From: a virus
DNA length: 64,000 nucleotides
Direction: 5' to 3' (one strand)
IMG/VR virus record: IMGVR_UViG_3300042374_000500
Span: 1-64,000 of that record
Part shown: positions 12,084 through 21,296 of the stretch, piece by piece
Numbering within the stretch: the first letter of the stretch is position 1
How the letters are laid out: the number at the start of each line of letters is the position of its first letter
Notes under the pieces: model-generated
What the model was told of the DNA's origin: nothing
Seen by the model: the letters and a program-made list of their open reading frames with translations, nothing else
Database searches by the model: none
Translations under genes and position numbers: made by a program

Positions 12084-14474
12084 TTGGCAGATAGTCCGTT
12101 ATTCATATCAGCAGCAAATAGCAATGGCGAAGCATTAAAAAAGTTTCAAATTACTACAGATGTATCATCTAAAAAAGATTATGCATATGGTAAAAATGTT
12201 GCACAAAGCATCTATTCTACAATTTACGGTAACCAAACTTATTTTTGGTTAAGAAATAATAGATTTAGAAAAAACAGACAAATCGCAAACGGTAAAATAG
12301 ACATGAGTGTGTTTATGGATCGTTTGGAGATGAATAGTAAAGCTAACTTTGTAAATATTAATTGGAAATCAATTATTATTGGTAATACAATTGTTGCAAG
12401 GTTGGTTGGCTCATGGATGAGTAGAAATGAAAAGGTTACAGTTACTGCTACAGATAGCGCATCTGCAATGCTTAAAAAGAACGCAGCGGATGAAGCTGAA
12501 TTTATTTATCAAAATAAAGAAATACTTGCTCAATTACAACAAGAGTCTGGTATTCCAATTATCCCAAAAGATCAATTTATTGCGGAAGATAAAGATGAAT
12601 TAGATAGATGGATTAGCGAATTTAATCATTTACCAGAGGAAATACAATATAGCATTGGATGTAATAATGTATTAGAAGCTAATGGATGGAATGATGTCTT
12701 AAAACAAAGATTGTTGCATGATTCTGCTGAAGTAGGATTAGTATGTACTTATACTTTTATGGACGAAGAAGGTGAAGTTCATGTTCAATGGATTAGACCT
12801 GAAAATGCAATTTATTCTTATTCTGATTTTCCTGACTTTAGAGATACCACTTATAGAGGACACATTTTGTCAATGAAAGTTAGTGAAATTAGAGCAAGAT
12901 ATAGTATTGCAGCTGGGGGAACTTTAACAGAAGAGGATATTTTTAGATTGGCAGAATCATCAAAAGAATATCAAAGAACAGATAAGATTAAGTGGATGCA
13001 AGATTGGAATGTTGCTTGGTTAAGGCCTTATGATGAATGGAATATTGACTTAATGCAATTTGAAATTAGAACATTAGATTCTGATGGTTATACTGTTACT
13101 AAAACAAAGAAAAATGGTAGCACTATCATTAAAAAGGGGAAGCCTGAAAAATTAGACGAAAATCAACAATATTTAGAAGAGAAAAAATGGAACATATACG
13201 AAGGCGTATATTGTCCTGTTACTCAAACTATGATTAAGTGGGGTATTAAAAAGAATATGATTCGCCCACAAGATCCAAAAGAATTAGGAAACGCAGAGTT
13301 TTCATATAGCTTTTATATGTATGACCCTTACGATATGCGTAATGTGGCTGTACCTGAAAAAATAGAAGAGCCTATTGAGCAAATGATTTTAGCTAGATTG
13401 AAGATACAGCAAATGGTAGCCAAAATGGTGCCAGCAGGTGCTTCAATTGATGTAGATGCATTACAAGAACTAGATTTAGGTTTAGGGGATTCTGTAAAAC
13501 CATTAGAAGTGCAAAAGATTTGGGAACAAACAGGTAAGCTTTATTATCGTGGTAGAGATGCTGAAGGAAATAGAATTCCAGTTCCAATTACTGAATTAGC
13601 TAATACTGGTTTTGCTCCTCAATTGCAAGCTTTAATTCAATTATATCAATTCCATTATCAAGTCTTAAAAGATGAATTAGGAGAAGATCCTAATTTAATG
13701 AATCAAGCTGCACAACCAAGAGTTGCCGCTTCAAACATTGAGGCTTCAAGAGCTTTAGCAAATAACGCCACTGAATATATGTACGATGCATATATTTACG
13801 TTATGGAAGAAACATGTAAAAAAATAGCGTGTTTATTAAATAAGAGTGTTACTTATGGAGCTAAAAAATATAGAGATATATTAAAGGAAGAAGATGTAAA
13901 AGATAGAAACTTTGTTGCTACAGTTAAAATGATGCCACAAGCTCAAGAAATTGCTAATTTGCAAATAATGATGAACAATGCTATGGCATCAAATCCTCAA
14001 TTAGTTATGTATCTAGATCCATTTAAGGTAATGAGAATAGCTAAGGAAAATGTTGACTTAGGTGAATTGTATTTTAGGCAAGCTCAAAAAAGATATATAA
14101 AAACAGAGCAAGAAAATGCTCAAAATAATTCACAGCAAAACGCAGAAGCTCAACAAGCTAGTATTCAAGCAAAAATGCAAGCTGATACAATTATTGATGG
14201 TAAAAGGGCTTTAGCTAGAGAAAAGGAAATTATACTACAAGGTGTTTTTGATCTTGCAAAAGCAAATATTCCTGTACCAGCCGAGCTTCAGCAATTGGTT
14301 TCTGATACTTTGCAAAATGTAAATGTCCCAATTGAAGTGCAAAATGAAGAACAGCAAATGGCTTTAGCGCAACAAGCGCAACAGCAAGAGCAAATGCAAA
14401 TGGAGCAAATGGGCGAACAACAGCTTTCTGAAGAGGAACAAATGATGATGGAACAACAAATGCAACAACAATAA
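12084..14474 (+). CDS. Portal protein
   Basis: A 796-residue protein directly after the large terminase, the size and position of a podovirus-type portal, the dodecameric ring through which DNA is packaged and ejected. The sequence has the expected mix of N-terminal helices (YFWLRNNRFRKNRQIANGK), a wing region and a long C-terminal helical part that ends in a Gln/Met/Glu-rich tail (residues ~690-796). The start is TTG in the context ACATTGGCA, supported by the promoter 18 nt upstream; the next in-frame ATG would remove about 70 residues. The same TTG context starts the fibre gene at 37891. Confidence 0.78.
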   Translation: MADSPLFISAANSNGEALKKFQITTDVSSKKDYAYGKNVAQSIYSTIYGNQTYFWLRNNRFRKNRQIANGKIDMSVFMDRLEMNSKANFVNINWKSIIIGNTIVARLVGSWMSRNEKVTVTATDSASAMLKKNAADEAEFIYQNKEILAQLQQESGIPIIPKDQFIAEDKDELDRWISEFNHLPEEIQYSIGCNNVLEANGWNDVLKQRLLHDSAEVGLVCTYTFMDEEGEVHVQWIRPENAIYSYSDFPDFRDTTYRGHILSMKVSEIRARYSIAAGGTLTEEDIFRLAESSKEYQRTDKIKWMQDWNVAWLRPYDEWNIDLMQFEIRTLDSDGYTVTKTKKNGSTIIKKGKPEKLDENQQYLEEKKWNIYEGVYCPVTQTMIKWGIKKNMIRPQDPKELGNAEFSYSFYMYDPYDMRNVAVPEKIEEPIEQMILARLKIQQMVAKMVPAGASIDVDALQELDLGLGDSVKPLEVQKIWEQTGKLYYRGRDAEGNRIPVPITELANTGFAPQLQALIQLYQFHYQVLKDELGEDPNLMNQAAQPRVAASNIEASRALANNATEYMYDAYIYVMEETCKKIACLLNKSVTYGAKKYRDILKEEDVKDRNFVATVKMMPQAQEIANLQIMMNNAMASNPQLVMYLDPFKVMRIAKENVDLGELYFRQAQKRYIKTEQENAQNNSQQNAEAQQASIQAKMQADTIIDGKRALAREKEIILQGVFDLAKANIPVPAELQQLVSDTLQNVNVPIEVQNEEQQMALAQQAQQQEQMQMEQMGEQQLSEEEQMMMEQQMQQQ

Positions 14475-14499
14475 TTATAAAAAATTAAAATAAAAAAAA

Positions 14500-14880
14500 A
14501 TGGCAACGGTAAGTAAGCTTTTAATAAGACTTCAAAAATTTAGTTCAAAAATTAGTACAACTGTAGATGCGACTGAATCATTTAATACAGATAATTCTTT
14601 TTATCAAGATTTATCTGGTTGGGATTCGGCTGTTATTCAATTTGTAGGTACGTCTGGAACAATTAGTTTTAGCACTACAAATGATAATGGTTCTATTACA
14701 GGGCAATTATTGCCAGCACCAGAGGTTCCAACTAATTGGGTTACAGTATTAGGTGTTAATTTGACAACCAAAGCCGATGTGTCATCAATTAATGCGAGTG
14801 GTATGGTTGCATTTGGTATTATTGGTAATTATTTATTATTACAAGGTTCAGTAGCAACAACAACAACAGCCGCACCTTAA
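14500..14880 (+). CDS. Small virion protein with Thr/Ala/Pro end
   Basis: A 126-residue beta-rich protein (MATVSKLLIRLQKFSSKIST) ending in ATTTTAAP. The body, with repeated hydrophobic-polar alternation and an LSGWDSAVIQFVGTSGTISFSTT stretch shared in style with phage decoration proteins, suggests a capsid decoration or minor head protein. It sits between portal and scaffold/capsid genes. The function is inferred from place only. Confidence 0.6.
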   Translation: MATVSKLLIRLQKFSSKISTTVDATESFNTDNSFYQDLSGWDSAVIQFVGTSGTISFSTTNDNGSITGQLLPAPEVPTNWVTVLGVNLTTKADVSSINASGMVAFGIIGNYLLLQGSVATTTTAAP

Positions 14881-14899
14881 AATTTAAAATAGAAATAAA

Positions 14900-15199
14900 A
14901 TGGCAAATTCAATAGCTTATGTATTGTCTAAAAATACATACTCTAACCCCTTTCAAGCAAACCTTATAGGTGTTAATCAAGGCACTCAAATTGTCTATGC
15001 AACAACAAGCACATTAACATCCGCTAATAAATTGTATGCCGATAGTAGATTAACCCAACCTATTTATGGAGATGGAACAAGTTGGTATGGCGTGCAATTA
15101 TTAACAAATACTTCTGTAGTATATCCTATTACTATAAGCGCAAGTGGTACAATAGCAATTGGTTCTGGTACTACTACTACCACTACAGCAGCAGTTTAA
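14900..15199 (+). CDS. Small virion protein with poly-Thr tail
   Basis: A 99-residue beta-rich protein (MANSIAYVLSKNTYSNPFQA) with a C-terminal GSGTTTTTTAAV. The pattern ANKLYADSRLTQPIYGDGTSWYG is an indication of a small beta domain like the N-terminal part of the reverse-strand proteins at 8198-8819 (Y...N...TxxxxLYTxxT). It is probably a minor virion component. Its tail is one of six poly-Thr segments in the window. Confidence 0.6.
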   Translation: MANSIAYVLSKNTYSNPFQANLIGVNQGTQIVYATTSTLTSANKLYADSRLTQPIYGDGTSWYGVQLLTNTSVVYPITISASGTIAIGSGTTTTTTAAV

Positions 15200-15227
15200 A
15201 ATAAAAATAGAAACCAAATCAGCATTT

Positions 15228-16397
15228 ATGCCAGAGAATACAGACATGTCAGCACCAATTACGCTGGCAGAAGGTTACAATCCGTTTTCGGATGAAAATG
15301 CACCACAAGTGCAACAGCAAGTAGAAGTAGCCCCTACTGCAACAAATAATGAGCCAAATGAGCAACAAGCTCAATCGGTTCAAAATAATGAGCAAAATCA
15401 AGAACAACAAGTTTCATCACCGTCTTTTGATCCAAACGAATTCGTCAGAGAAAGATTTGGTTTTGAAAGCGTTGAACAAGCAGAACAAGAATTTAAAAAA
15501 CTTAAAGAAACGCCAAGTTTTGAATTCAAAGATGATGTAAGTAAAACATTATTTGATGCCATTAAAGAAGGTAAAGCAGATGATGTTTATGAAGTTTTGA
15601 ATCAACAAAAAAGATTAGAAAAATTGGTAAATTCAGAATTAAATTCTGAAATTGCTGCCGAGATTGTAAAAACAAATATTAAAAATAAACATAAAAGTTT
15701 ATCAAACGAAGATGTTGAGCTTTTGTTTTATGATCAATTTTTCGTACCTTTAAAACCTGAACAAGGTTATGATGAATCAGATGATGATTATGCTGCAAAA
15801 GTAAGTCAATGGCAATCACAAGTTGACTACACTGAAAGACGATTGATGATAGAGGCAAAAGTTTTAAAGCCGGAAATTGAAAAATTAAGAAGCGAAATTA
15901 CTTTGCCAGATATTTATAATGAAAGTGCTAGGGAGGCTGCATCTCAAGAAGAATTTGAGATAATGCAAGAAGCTAGGTCAATTTATGAAAGAACTTTAGA
16001 TTCGGACTTCCAGTCCTTCAATGGATTTAATGTTTCGGTAAAAGACGAGGATGTTGAAATACCGATTTCATTTAATGTAGCTGAAGAAGAAAGATTGGCA
16101 ATGAAGAATGATTTGGAGGATTTTGATACAGATTTATATTTTGAGAATAGATGGTTTAACAAGGAAGGGAAACCAAATGTTCAACAAATAATGGCAGATA
16201 AATATTTGCTTGAAAATCGTGAAAAAATCTTTTCAAAAATAGCAAATGAAGCTGCATCCCAAAGATTGTTAGCTCATTTAAAAAAGAACGGGAATATTAA
16301 TATCAACCAAACACCAACTCCACAAGGAGCGAAACCAGATCTTAATGGCATAGAGGCTGAAAGGCTAAGAATGGCAGAATGGGCATTTAGTTCGTAA
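15228..16397 (+). CDS. Capsid scaffolding protein candidate
   Basis: A 389-residue acidic, Gln/Glu-rich, helical protein lying immediately before the major capsid gene, the usual place for scaffold. Residues ~35-65 are a Gln/Asn-rich low-complexity segment and the rest is predicted coiled-coil, ending in a short conserved-looking EAERLRMAEWAFSS. I chose the ATG at 15228 because upstream in-frame codons run into the previous gene. Scaffold function is inferred. Confidence 0.6.
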   Translation: MPENTDMSAPITLAEGYNPFSDENAPQVQQQVEVAPTATNNEPNEQQAQSVQNNEQNQEQQVSSPSFDPNEFVRERFGFESVEQAEQEFKKLKETPSFEFKDDVSKTLFDAIKEGKADDVYEVLNQQKRLEKLVNSELNSEIAAEIVKTNIKNKHKSLSNEDVELLFYDQFFVPLKPEQGYDESDDDYAAKVSQWQSQVDYTERRLMIEAKVLKPEIEKLRSEITLPDIYNESAREAASQEEFEIMQEARSIYERTLDSDFQSFNGFNVSVKDEDVEIPISFNVAEEERLAMKNDLEDFDTDLYFENRWFNKEGKPNVQQIMADKYLLENREKIFSKIANEAASQRLLAHLKKNGNININQTPTPQGAKPDLNGIEAERLRMAEWAFSS

Positions 16398-16443
16398 CTT
16401 GTTATTGCCTTTGGAGGAGGCGTAAAAAAATAAATTCAATATT

Positions 16444-17853
16444 ATGGCAGGAATACCTACCTCAAATATTTTGCAGCCGGGTTCTATCTCGTTGCAATCC
16501 CAGAATAGACAACTGATGGTTGATCTACAATTATTAACTCCACAGTATTACAAGCAATACACTCAAAAGTATGGCAATGAAGATTTTACTTGGTGGTTAG
16601 CTGCTCATAGCGGCATGGAAGAAGTTAAAAACTTAAACTACTTCTGGTTTGAAAACCGCGGTAAATTAATGCCGGGTGTTACAAATACTAGCTCAGTTTC
16701 TGCTGGCGTTGGTGCTACAATTACTTTAACTTTAGGACAAGAGGCTTACTTTAACAATGGTACTCAAACTCCTTTAAGAGTTGGTGAAACTTTGCGTGTG
16801 GCTTCTTCAAACATTGAAGGGGTTATCATGTCAATTAATAGCACTACTGCATATGCATGGACTTTTACAGTTGCTCCAAAACAAACTACTCAAAGATTTG
16901 CTTCTGCTGGTTCAACTAGCTTGTTAGCAGGTGAAGTTTTATTGTTTGGTGGCGATGCAGATGCTGGTGAAGCTTCTGGACCAATCAATCCTTTGATTCA
17001 ATTAGATCAAAGATATGATAACAATGTAACAGAAATTCGTGATGGTTGGTCTAACACTGACTTAGCGCAAATGGCTGAAACATTTTATGAGTTCCCAGTA
17101 TCTCCAGACATGGCTGCAAATGGTGTAACTGCATTTACTTACAAAGGTATGTATAAGACTCTTGTTCGTTTTAAAAACAATGTGGAAGCTAAATTAATGC
17201 GTGGAAATATCCAAAACAACTCAACAATTAGCAATTCAACTGGTTCTGAAGGTATTATCCCTAAAGTTGTAGCTGATGGTGAAACTGTTGGTTATACTCC
17301 GGGTACTTTAGATATCCAAAAATTACACGAGATTACTCGTATCATGGATGTTAATGGTTGTGCTAAACAATCTGCATGGTTAACTGATATCTTCCAAAGA
17401 CAAGATTTCTCTGATGGTATCTTCGCTGCTTACCCAGCTGGTGCTTTCGTTTATGGACAAGGCGAGAAGTCTAAAGAAGCTTCTGTTGCTTATGGTTTCC
17501 AAGAAATCTTCATTGATGGATATTTATTGTCTGTTAAGAAGTATCCTCAATTCAACACTGAGGTTACAACTGGTTTAACTCCAAACGTTGATTACTTCCG
17601 TAATTTCGGTTTAATCTATCCAATGGGTGAAACTAAGGATGCTAAAACTGCTCAAGCTTACAAGAACATTACTATTATGTATCAACAACCTCCTCAAGGT
17701 GGAACAGTTGGTAATGGTATTCGTGTATGGCAATATGGTGGTGGATCTCCTAATCCAACAGATGGTACAATGACTAATCAAATTGCGATGATCACTTATC
17801 GTGGTACTCGTGTTTGTGCAGCAAACCAATTCATCATCGTTCAAGGTAACTAA
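16444..17853 (+). CDS. Major capsid protein
   Basis: A 469-residue protein after the scaffold candidate, with size, position and composition of a phage major capsid protein: an N-terminal arm, DFTWWLAAHSGMEEVKNLNYFWFENRGKL, a long alternating middle and a C-terminal beta-rich part (GTRVCAANQFIIVQGN). An HK97-type fold is expected from the family of tailed phages but is not visible directly. Its codon usage is richer in G+C-ending codons than that of its neighbours, as expected for a highly expressed gene. A run of 60 nt precedes the next gene. Confidence 0.75.
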   Translation: MAGIPTSNILQPGSISLQSQNRQLMVDLQLLTPQYYKQYTQKYGNEDFTWWLAAHSGMEEVKNLNYFWFENRGKLMPGVTNTSSVSAGVGATITLTLGQEAYFNNGTQTPLRVGETLRVASSNIEGVIMSINSTTAYAWTFTVAPKQTTQRFASAGSTSLLAGEVLLFGGDADAGEASGPINPLIQLDQRYDNNVTEIRDGWSNTDLAQMAETFYEFPVSPDMAANGVTAFTYKGMYKTLVRFKNNVEAKLMRGNIQNNSTISNSTGSEGIIPKVVADGETVGYTPGTLDIQKLHEITRIMDVNGCAKQSAWLTDIFQRQDFSDGIFAAYPAGAFVYGQGEKSKEASVAYGFQEIFIDGYLLSVKKYPQFNTEVTTGLTPNVDYFRNFGLIYPMGETKDAKTAQAYKNITIMYQQPPQGGTVGNGIRVWQYGGGSPNPTDGTMTNQIAMITYRGTRVCAANQFIIVQGN

Positions 17854-17934
17854 TTAGTTATTTAGAACTTATAATTATGGTAGGGGCAACTTTATTGATT
17901 GCCTCTACCTATTTTAACATTTAAAAACCATTTT

Positions 17935-18828
17935 ATGGCAAAGTTAAAGGCAATAGGGATAAATGAATATAATTTATCTCAACAAGGAGAATTTACTAAT
18001 GTAAGACAACATGAAGAAGCAGCTATTGCAATGACTGAAGCTTCTGTTGCAAATGAAGGAGTTACTTATAAAATTTTCAAATTATCAGATACTAAAAAAA
18101 ATGGTAAATACCATATGGAAGGTATTGATGATGTTTGGAATCCAGAGAAAAAAAGAATGGAAAGGATTAGACTTTTAACAGGTTATCCTAGTATTTGGGT
18201 AGAAGATCAAAAAGGTTTAGAAAAAAGTTTTGTTGAAAAAAATAGAAGGAGTTTAATATTTGACAGAAGGGTTTTAAGAATCCCTGATTACGATATGACA
18301 GCACTTGAATTTTTAAGTCTTTGTAATGCAAATTTGGACAATCCAAACAAAAAAGGCACTAGAAAGATTACTTTCTTTCAGTGGAATCCTCAAAGAACAG
18401 CTGAATTAGAAAGAGAAAAGAGAGTTGCTAAAGTTAAGGCTATTAAACATGCTTCTTTAGCTACTGATGAAGAAATGCGTAAACATTGTAATTATCTTGG
18501 TATTTTGTTTACAGACGAATTAGGTATGCCTAAATCTAATGAAGCATTAAGAAATGATTACGAATTATATGCTGAAGCACAACCTAATAAATTTATGGAA
18601 AGTGCTGGTTCTAAGGAAGTTGAAATAGCTTTTATTATTAAAAAGGCTTTAATAGACAATAGAATTGATGTTAATAGCAAAAAAGGATCTGCTTATTGGG
18701 CGAATGATGGTGGTTTTATTTGTAAAATACCATCGGATAAAAGACCTGAAAGCTATTTAGTTGAATATGCCATGTACCCTCAAGATGAGTGTAAAGCATT
18801 TTTAGAGCAATTAAAGAAATTAATGTAG
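17935..18828 (+). CDS. Unknown protein after the capsid gene
   Basis: A 297-residue protein starting MAKLKAIGINEYNLSQQGEF. The ATG at 17935 was chosen over upstream in-frame codons because it follows a typical A-rich leader. It is mixed alpha/beta with a basic segment (RTAELEREKRVAKVKAIKH) and no recognisable motif. It closes the portal-capsid unit before a strong terminator, so a head-completion or capsid-associated role is possible. Confidence 0.65.
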   Translation: MAKLKAIGINEYNLSQQGEFTNVRQHEEAAIAMTEASVANEGVTYKIFKLSDTKKNGKYHMEGIDDVWNPEKKRMERIRLLTGYPSIWVEDQKGLEKSFVEKNRRSLIFDRRVLRIPDYDMTALEFLSLCNANLDNPNKKGTRKITFFQWNPQRTAELEREKRVAKVKAIKHASLATDEEMRKHCNYLGILFTDELGMPKSNEALRNDYELYAEAQPNKFMESAGSKEVEIAFIIKKALIDNRIDVNSKKGSAYWANDGGFICKIPSDKRPESYLVEYAMYPQDECKAFLEQLKKLM

Positions 18829-18850
18829 TTCTTCCCCCTCTAAATAAAAT

Positions 18851-18884
18851 AAGCCCTGTAGCCTAAAAATTACGGGGCTTTTTT
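18851..18884 (+). terminator. Terminator after the capsid unit
   Basis: AAGCCCTGTA (18851-18860) pairs with TACGGGGCTT (18871-18880), ten pairs with one G-U, around a 10-nt loop, followed by TTTT. It ends transcription of the head genes. Confidence 0.85.
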
Positions 18885-18886
18885 CG

Positions 18887-18894
18887 TATATTTG
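18887..18894 (+). promoter_or_regulatory. Late -7 box (TATATTTG)
   Basis: TATATTTG begins 2 nt after the terminator T run and 17 nt before the ATG at 18912. There is no clear -33 box because that position falls in the terminator. It restarts transcription for the connector/tail genes. Confidence 0.55.
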
Positions 18895-18911
18895 TTGTAT
18901 AACTTATTCCA

Positions 18912-19607
18912 ATGAATGTTAATGATATGTATCGTATTTGTCAGTTTGCAGTTAATAAAGCGCAAAATGGCTATTTGACTCCATCTGAATTTAATCTTGT
19001 TATAAATCAAGCACAAGTTTCATATCAAGATTACTTGTTGGGAGAGTTTCAGCAATATCAATATGGTAGGCCTCAAGCTAGAGTTAGTTATAGCCAAAAT
19101 CAAAATGTTAGACAAAGATTAACTCCATTAATTGCAGAAACTACGTTGACAATAAATGGCACATCTGGCCAATCGCCTTATCCAGTTGATTATTTGCAAA
19201 CAGATGCAATTATAACACCAGCTTTTAAGAGAGTTAGATATTCTCAACAAGATACTTTATATTCTTATTACAATAGCGAAATTGATCCAATTGCAACTAA
19301 TCCTATTTATTTATTAGAACCTACTGGTTTTCAGTTTTATCCTGTAACATTAGGAAGTGCAATTTTAACTTATGTAAAAAATGCACCTGATATAGTTTGG
19401 GCTTATACTACCGTAAGCGGTAGGCCTGTTTATGCAGCTACTCAAACGGGAGTAGGGGTTACTCCAACCACAGGAACTGTGCAGCCGGTATGGGATGATG
19501 TAGATTTATTAGAAATAATATCTAGGGCATTAAAATTAATTGGCTTAAATTTACAAGACGGCCAAGTACAGCAATATGCTAATCAAGTAACACAAATTGG
19601 GCAATAA
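18912..19607 (+). CDS. Connector or tail protein candidate
   Basis: A 231-residue protein (MNVNDMYRICQFAVNKAQNG) with an N-terminal helical part, EFNLVINQAQVSYQDYLLGE, followed by a beta domain. This organisation recurs in the two related-looking proteins at 19607 and 20522 and in head-tail adaptor proteins of short-tailed Bacteroidetes phages. It lies between capsid and nozzle genes. The role is inferred from place and shape only. Confidence 0.55.
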   Translation: MNVNDMYRICQFAVNKAQNGYLTPSEFNLVINQAQVSYQDYLLGEFQQYQYGRPQARVSYSQNQNVRQRLTPLIAETTLTINGTSGQSPYPVDYLQTDAIITPAFKRVRYSQQDTLYSYYNSEIDPIATNPIYLLEPTGFQFYPVTLGSAILTYVKNAPDIVWAYTTVSGRPVYAATQTGVGVTPTTGTVQPVWDDVDLLEIISRALKLIGLNLQDGQVQQYANQVTQIGQ

Positions 19608-20239
19608 TGACTAGAAACGCATTTATAGAAAGAATATTAAGACAGGTTTATAATGGGCAACCATCGGATGATAGTAGTATCACTTATAATCTAGTTAATC
19701 AATGGCTTAATGATGCCATTGGTTCAGTTGTGAAAAAGAATTATACAGATAGCATTCAATTAGATGGAGTAGCTTATGTAAACAATTCATTTTATACTAC
19801 ATTTACTAATTTAGACATTGAAGCTGAACTTGTAGATAATGTGACTTATAGCGTTGATTTACCAATTATTCCAATAGCATTAGGTAAGAATGAAGGTATT
19901 GCCACTTTGCAGTTCGTTGGTGACAAGAAAACATCACAAACAGCTATTCCTTTAAGCATGAATCAAGTAGCTTATCAAGAGCTTTTAAGACCTATTCAAA
20001 ATAAAATAGTTTATTGGATTGAAGGTAAAAATATTTATATTAAAAGTTCAATTCCTTTAACAAGCTATAAAGCTACAATTAGAATGATTAGTGGTGGGGA
20101 TTCAACAGACTTAAATTCAACATTAATTGTGCCAGATGATTATGTGCCATTTATTGTTGAATACATAAAAGGGCAATTAGCTTTTGAAAGATCAAGACCA
20201 ATAGATACAAGTAATGACGGAGTAGACAACAACAACTAA
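19607..20239 (+). CDS. Connector or tail protein candidate
   Basis: A 210-residue protein (MTRNAFIERILRQVYNGQPS). It has the same general build as its neighbours: N-terminal helices ending in LVNQWLNDAIGSVVKKNY, a beta-rich centre and a final helical stretch (VEYIKGQLAFERSRP). Its start shares a base with the previous stop. Probably a structural protein of the neck or tail. Confidence 0.55.
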   Translation: MTRNAFIERILRQVYNGQPSDDSSITYNLVNQWLNDAIGSVVKKNYTDSIQLDGVAYVNNSFYTTFTNLDIEAELVDNVTYSVDLPIIPIALGKNEGIATLQFVGDKKTSQTAIPLSMNQVAYQELLRPIQNKIVYWIEGKNIYIKSSIPLTSYKATIRMISGGDSTDLNSTLIVPDDYVPFIVEYIKGQLAFERSRPIDTSNDGVDNNN

Positions 20240-20246
20240 ATAATAT

Positions 20247-20519
20247 ATGAAACCAATTAGAGATTTTGTTTTAGTAAAACCATTTGCACCAGAAGAAGTT
20301 ACAGAAGGCGGCTTATTGTTGCCAGAAAGTTATAGAGAAAGAAATTGTAAAGCAAAAGTTCTTTCTGTAGGCAGAGGAACTGCTAAAATTAAAATGGAAG
20401 CAAAAAAAGACGATGTTATTTTTCATATAAAAGGGGCAGGTGAGCCAATTATATTGGATAATGAACTTGTTTTTTTAATCCGCCAAAACGATATATTAGC
20501 TTACGCATCAAATAATTAA
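20247..20519 (+). CDS. groES: GroES-like co-chaperonin
   Basis: A 90-residue GroES (Cpn10) homologue. It has the family start KPIRDFVLVKPF, the mobile-loop region EEVTEGGLLLPES (GGLLLP corresponds to the GroEL-binding GGIVL-type loop), the CKAKVLSVGRG strand and the closing EPIILDNELVFLIRQNDILAYA. It would replace or modify host GroES on host GroEL to fold phage proteins, as T4 gp31 does for its capsid protein. It sits inside the structural operon, unlike a host gene. No GroEL is present. Confidence 0.9.
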   Translation: MKPIRDFVLVKPFAPEEVTEGGLLLPESYRERNCKAKVLSVGRGTAKIKMEAKKDDVIFHIKGAGEPIILDNELVFLIRQNDILAYASNN

Positions 20520-20521
20520 AT

Positions 20522-21292
20522 ATGTCACAAGTTAGAAATTATATAACACTAGATTCGGTAATCAATGATTATATTGATGAAAGTGAGCAATCCGTACACA
20601 AATACGCTAAATTATACAACATAGCTGTAAGAGGTATGGAGAAATTAGGGCTTGACTTTTTTTACAAAATAAAAACAGTTAAAGTTGCTATTGATACAAC
20701 AAATTATACGGCTCAATTGCCTAATGACTATATTAGTTATACTAAAATAGGTGTATTAAATTCAGTAGGAGAAATTATTCCATTGAAGTTTAATAACAAA
20801 ATGACATATTATGGAGATCAACAGCCAAATAGGTTAGCCTTGACTCAAGATGATACCCTAGCTGCATGGTACCAACAAGATATACCATTATGGTTTAATT
20901 ATTGGGATGGTTATGGATTCCAAAATATTTATGGGCTACCTAGTGGCTCTCCATTTGTAGGTCAATTTAATATTGATGATTCAAATGGTGTGGTTCTTTT
21001 AAATCAATATTTTTATTATTCTTATTTGATGATAGAGTATTTATCTAGCGGTAATCCAGAGGAAACATATTCTATACCAATTCAATTTAGAGAAGCGTTG
21101 CTTTCATGGTTGGCTTGGAGAGATATAGCTAGTATGCCAAGCACAAGAAAAGGTAACTTAGGAGATAAAAGAGATAGAAAGCAAGAATTTTATAATCAAA
21201 GAAGAATTGCTAATGCTCAATATAAGCCATTATACTTAATGCAAGCTTACGAACAAAATTTAGATACTCAAAGAATGACTGTTAAGGCATAA
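20522..21292 (+). CDS. Connector or tail protein candidate
   Basis: A 256-residue protein (MSQVRNYITLDSVINDYIDE) with an N-terminal helix bundle (YAKLYNIAVRGMEKLGLDFF), a beta-rich centre (DTTNYTAQLPNDYISYTKIG) and a C-terminal helical part (PIQFREALLSWLAWRDIA). It starts 2 nt after groES and ends just before the large nozzle-like gene, which suggests a tail-tube or adaptor role. No enzymatic motif is visible. Confidence 0.6.
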   Translation: MSQVRNYITLDSVINDYIDESEQSVHKYAKLYNIAVRGMEKLGLDFFYKIKTVKVAIDTTNYTAQLPNDYISYTKIGVLNSVGEIIPLKFNNKMTYYGDQQPNRLALTQDDTLAAWYQQDIPLWFNYWDGYGFQNIYGLPSGSPFVGQFNIDDSNGVVLLNQYFYYSYLMIEYLSSGNPEETYSIPIQFREALLSWLAWRDIASMPSTRKGNLGDKRDRKQEFYNQRRIANAQYKPLYLMQAYEQNLDTQRMTVKA

Positions 21293-21296
21293 AAAA

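Noticed and set aside
15159-15227. Upstream start of the scaffold candidate at 15159
   Set aside because: It would overlap the previous gene's poly-Thr tail in another frame and gives a hydrophobic leader typical of a shadow; the ATG at 15228 follows an A-rich leader.
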